Part shown: positions 4,705 to 6,023 of the stretch, piece after piece | Layout: every line of letters starts with the position of its first letter | Numbering within the stretch: the stretch's first letter is position 1 | DNA from: an uncultured Verrucomicrobiota bacterium | GTDB lineage: Bacteria > Verrucomicrobiota > Kiritimatiellia > RFP12 > UBA1067 | DNA: 6,023 nucleotides | Assembly (NCBI GenBank): GCA_946615275.1 | Contig: CAMOHV010000090.1 | Coordinates: 1 to 6,023, forward strand | Direction of reading: 5' to 3' | Program-made: the position numbers and the translations under genes | Notes under the pieces: model-generated | Told to the model about the DNA's origin: nothing | The model's database searches: none | The model's input: only the letters and a program-made list of their open reading frames with translations

Positions 4705-6023
4705 AACGTCACCTTGTCGCCCGGCTTCGCCTCAAACGCGAACTCGACGATCTTCGACTCGCCTATCGCAAGCTCCACGCGCCTCTTGTCCACGACCTTC
4801 CCGTTGACGACAAGGTTCACGGTCGCGATGCCATGACGGTCCTCGTTGTTGCCCACGCGGCAGCTGGCCTTTCCGCCCGAGAACTTCTCCTCTGAAACCA
4901 CGAACGACGTCTTTCCGCCCCCGAAGCCGGACGCATCGATGGCCGCCTTCACGCCCCTCGGCGGGTAAGGGCTCTTCGCCCTGAAGTACACCGTGCAGCT
5001 CCTGGCGCTCCAGTCCCACCTGGCGCTGGTCGCGAAGAGGCCGCCCTTGCCGCCGCCGGTGTGCTGCTTGTTGAAGGCGATGTCGAAGGACGAGTTGCTC
5101 TTGTCACCGGGCGGCGTCTGGCGGGTGAGCAGATAGTCGTTGAACGTCTTCTCGGAGAGGATGCGCCTGCCGTTCGCCCCTACGCCCTTGAGCGCGATCA
5201 TCTGCGAGAACTTGAGGTAGTCGCCGACCGTGCAGAAGAGCCCGCCGGAAAGCATCGCCGTGCGCGCTGGATTCTCCATCGGCGGAGTCCATCGGTTGGA
5301 GATGTCGTACCGAATGGGCGCGCCGCCCTTCGGCGGATAGTAGTACGGCACGGCAAGGCGCTCAAGCATCTTGTCGGAAGGATAGAACGTCGCCTCCGTC
5401 ATGCCGAGCGGATCGAAGATGCGCTCCTTCATGAGATCGGTCACCTTGCGCCCGGTCACCTTCTCGAGCACGGCGCCCATCACCTGGAAGCCAAGCCCGC
5501 AATACTGGTACTTCTCGCCTGGCTCGGAGCGAAGGCCCTTCTCCACGGCGAACTTGACCTGCTCCTGATACGACATCATGTCGGACTTCCTTTCGCCATC
5601 CTTGGCGGCGTATTGGAGCCCGGAGAGGTGCGTGATGAGATAACGCAGAAGGATCGGGCGCTTCGGCGGCTTCCCGTTGATCTTGATGTCCGCGAATTCG
5701 GGGAAGTACTTCGAAACCGGATCGTCCAGGTTTATAAGCCCCTCCTCCACGAACGTGAGGACCAGCACCGATGTGACGGGCTTCGTGTTCGAGCAGATCG
5801 CGAACACCGTGTCGCGGGCCATAGGGCGTCCGCTCTCGCGGTCGGCAAGCCCATCCACGGTCCACTTCTCGCCGTTCTTCTCGGACCACTCCACCTTAAC
5901 GAATCCAGGCTTGTCGTTCGCCGCAGGCTCATCCGCCCACGATGCCGAGGCAAGACCCAACGCCGCGACGGCAAGCGCCGCACACGACATCTTCGCTCTG
6001 GCGGACATTCCATCCGCCGCCAT
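4689..6023 (-). CDS. Exported serine hydrolase, class C beta-lactamase/esterase family, with C-terminal Ig-like domain
   Basis: The product is 444 residues as read from the ATG at the right edge (6021-6023). The true start may be this one, the internal ATG at 6006-6008 (residue 6), or one beyond the window. A signal peptide is clear: basic n-region (SARAK), hydrophobic core to about residue 25, and a likely cleavage after SWA (28-30). The catalytic domain carries the SxxK motif SNTK (Ser78, Lys81) in FAICSNTKPVTS, the family stretch LRYLITHLSGL, LSGGLFCTVGDY, and the third motif HTGG (321-324). The usual Tyr-x-Asn appears as Tyr174-Cys-Gly176, so the Asn is replaced by Gly. The last 80 or so residues look like a CARDB-type beta-sandwich (NLVVNGKVV, VELAIGES, AKPGDKVTF). 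Such proteins are periplasmic or secreted and include beta-lactamases, DD-peptidases and esterases; the substrate cannot be told here. It converges on clpC and has its own promoter outside the window, so no functional tie to the Clp module is implied. Confidence 0.9.
   Translation of the reverse strand: MAADGMSARAKMSCAALAVAALGLASASWADEPAANDKPGFVKVEWSEKNGEKWTVDGLADRESGRPMARDTVFAICSNTKPVTSVLVLTFVEEGLINLDDPVSKYFPEFADIKINGKPPKRPILLRYLITHLSGLQYAAKDGERKSDMMSYQEQVKFAVEKGLRSEPGEKYQYCGLGFQVMGAVLEKVTGRKVTDLMKERIFDPLGMTEATFYPSDKMLERLAVPYYYPPKGGAPIRYDISNRWTPPMENPARTAMLSGGLFCTVGDYLKFSQMIALKGVGANGRRILSEKTFNDYLLTRQTPPGDKSNSSFDIAFNKQHTGGGKGGLFATSARWDWSARSCTVYFRAKSPYPPRGVKAAIDASGFGGGKTSFVVSEEKFSGGKASCRVGNNEDRHGIATVNLVVNGKVVDKRRVELAIGESKIVEFAFEAKPGDKVTFKAKP

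Overview
The window is GC-rich with a strong preference for C at third codon positions. It holds the end of a four-gene, tightly overlapping plus-strand cluster (about 3-4676), followed by one convergent minus-strand gene (4689-6023) that reaches the right edge. The cluster reads: a membrane-anchored protein of unknown function (5' end outside the window), mcsA, a divergent mcsB, and clpC. No tRNA, rRNA, CRISPR array, insertion sequence or integrase was seen.

The mcsA-mcsB-clpC order is the protein-arginine-phosphorylation and ClpC quality-control module best known from Firmicutes. There McsA activates McsB, McsB phosphorylates arginines on proteins, and the ClpC N-domain recognises phosphoarginine and feeds substrates to ClpP. 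The usual first gene, the repressor ctsR, is not at its expected place; a single-pass membrane protein with an Ala/Pro/Lys-rich tail sits there instead. The high GC, scarce Shine-Dalgarno sequences, missing ctsR and adjacent secreted beta-lactamase-family hydrolase fit a non-Firmicute, perhaps a member of the Planctomycetes-Verrucomicrobia-Kiritimatiellae group. That placement is inference with low confidence.

The most notable point is the mcsB-like gene. Its product aligns with McsB along its length, but about 70 residues of the N-terminal domain are missing. The recognisable ATP-phosphate-binding arginines, the active-site cysteine and the arginine-substrate glutamate region are all substituted. 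The C-terminal Glu-Arg-Asp motif, linked in Bacillus McsB to phosphoarginine recognition, is kept. The neighbouring ClpC keeps the phosphoarginine-pocket Glu in its first N-domain repeat and has Asp in the second. I propose that this McsB is a pseudokinase acting as a reader or adaptor for ClpC rather than a writer. ClpC itself looks fully functional but has an unusually long acidic linker (about 60 residues) between its N-domain and first ATPase ring.

A second point is a pair of related hairpin-forming repeats inside the first gene (55-84 and 592-621). They are 24/29 identical, share the loop sequence and show one compensatory base-pair change. They could be a dispersed palindromic element living in coding sequence, or an RNA structure just ahead of mcsA.

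The minus-strand gene encodes an exported serine hydrolase of the class C beta-lactamase/esterase family with a C-terminal Ig-like domain. It is probably functionally independent of the Clp module.
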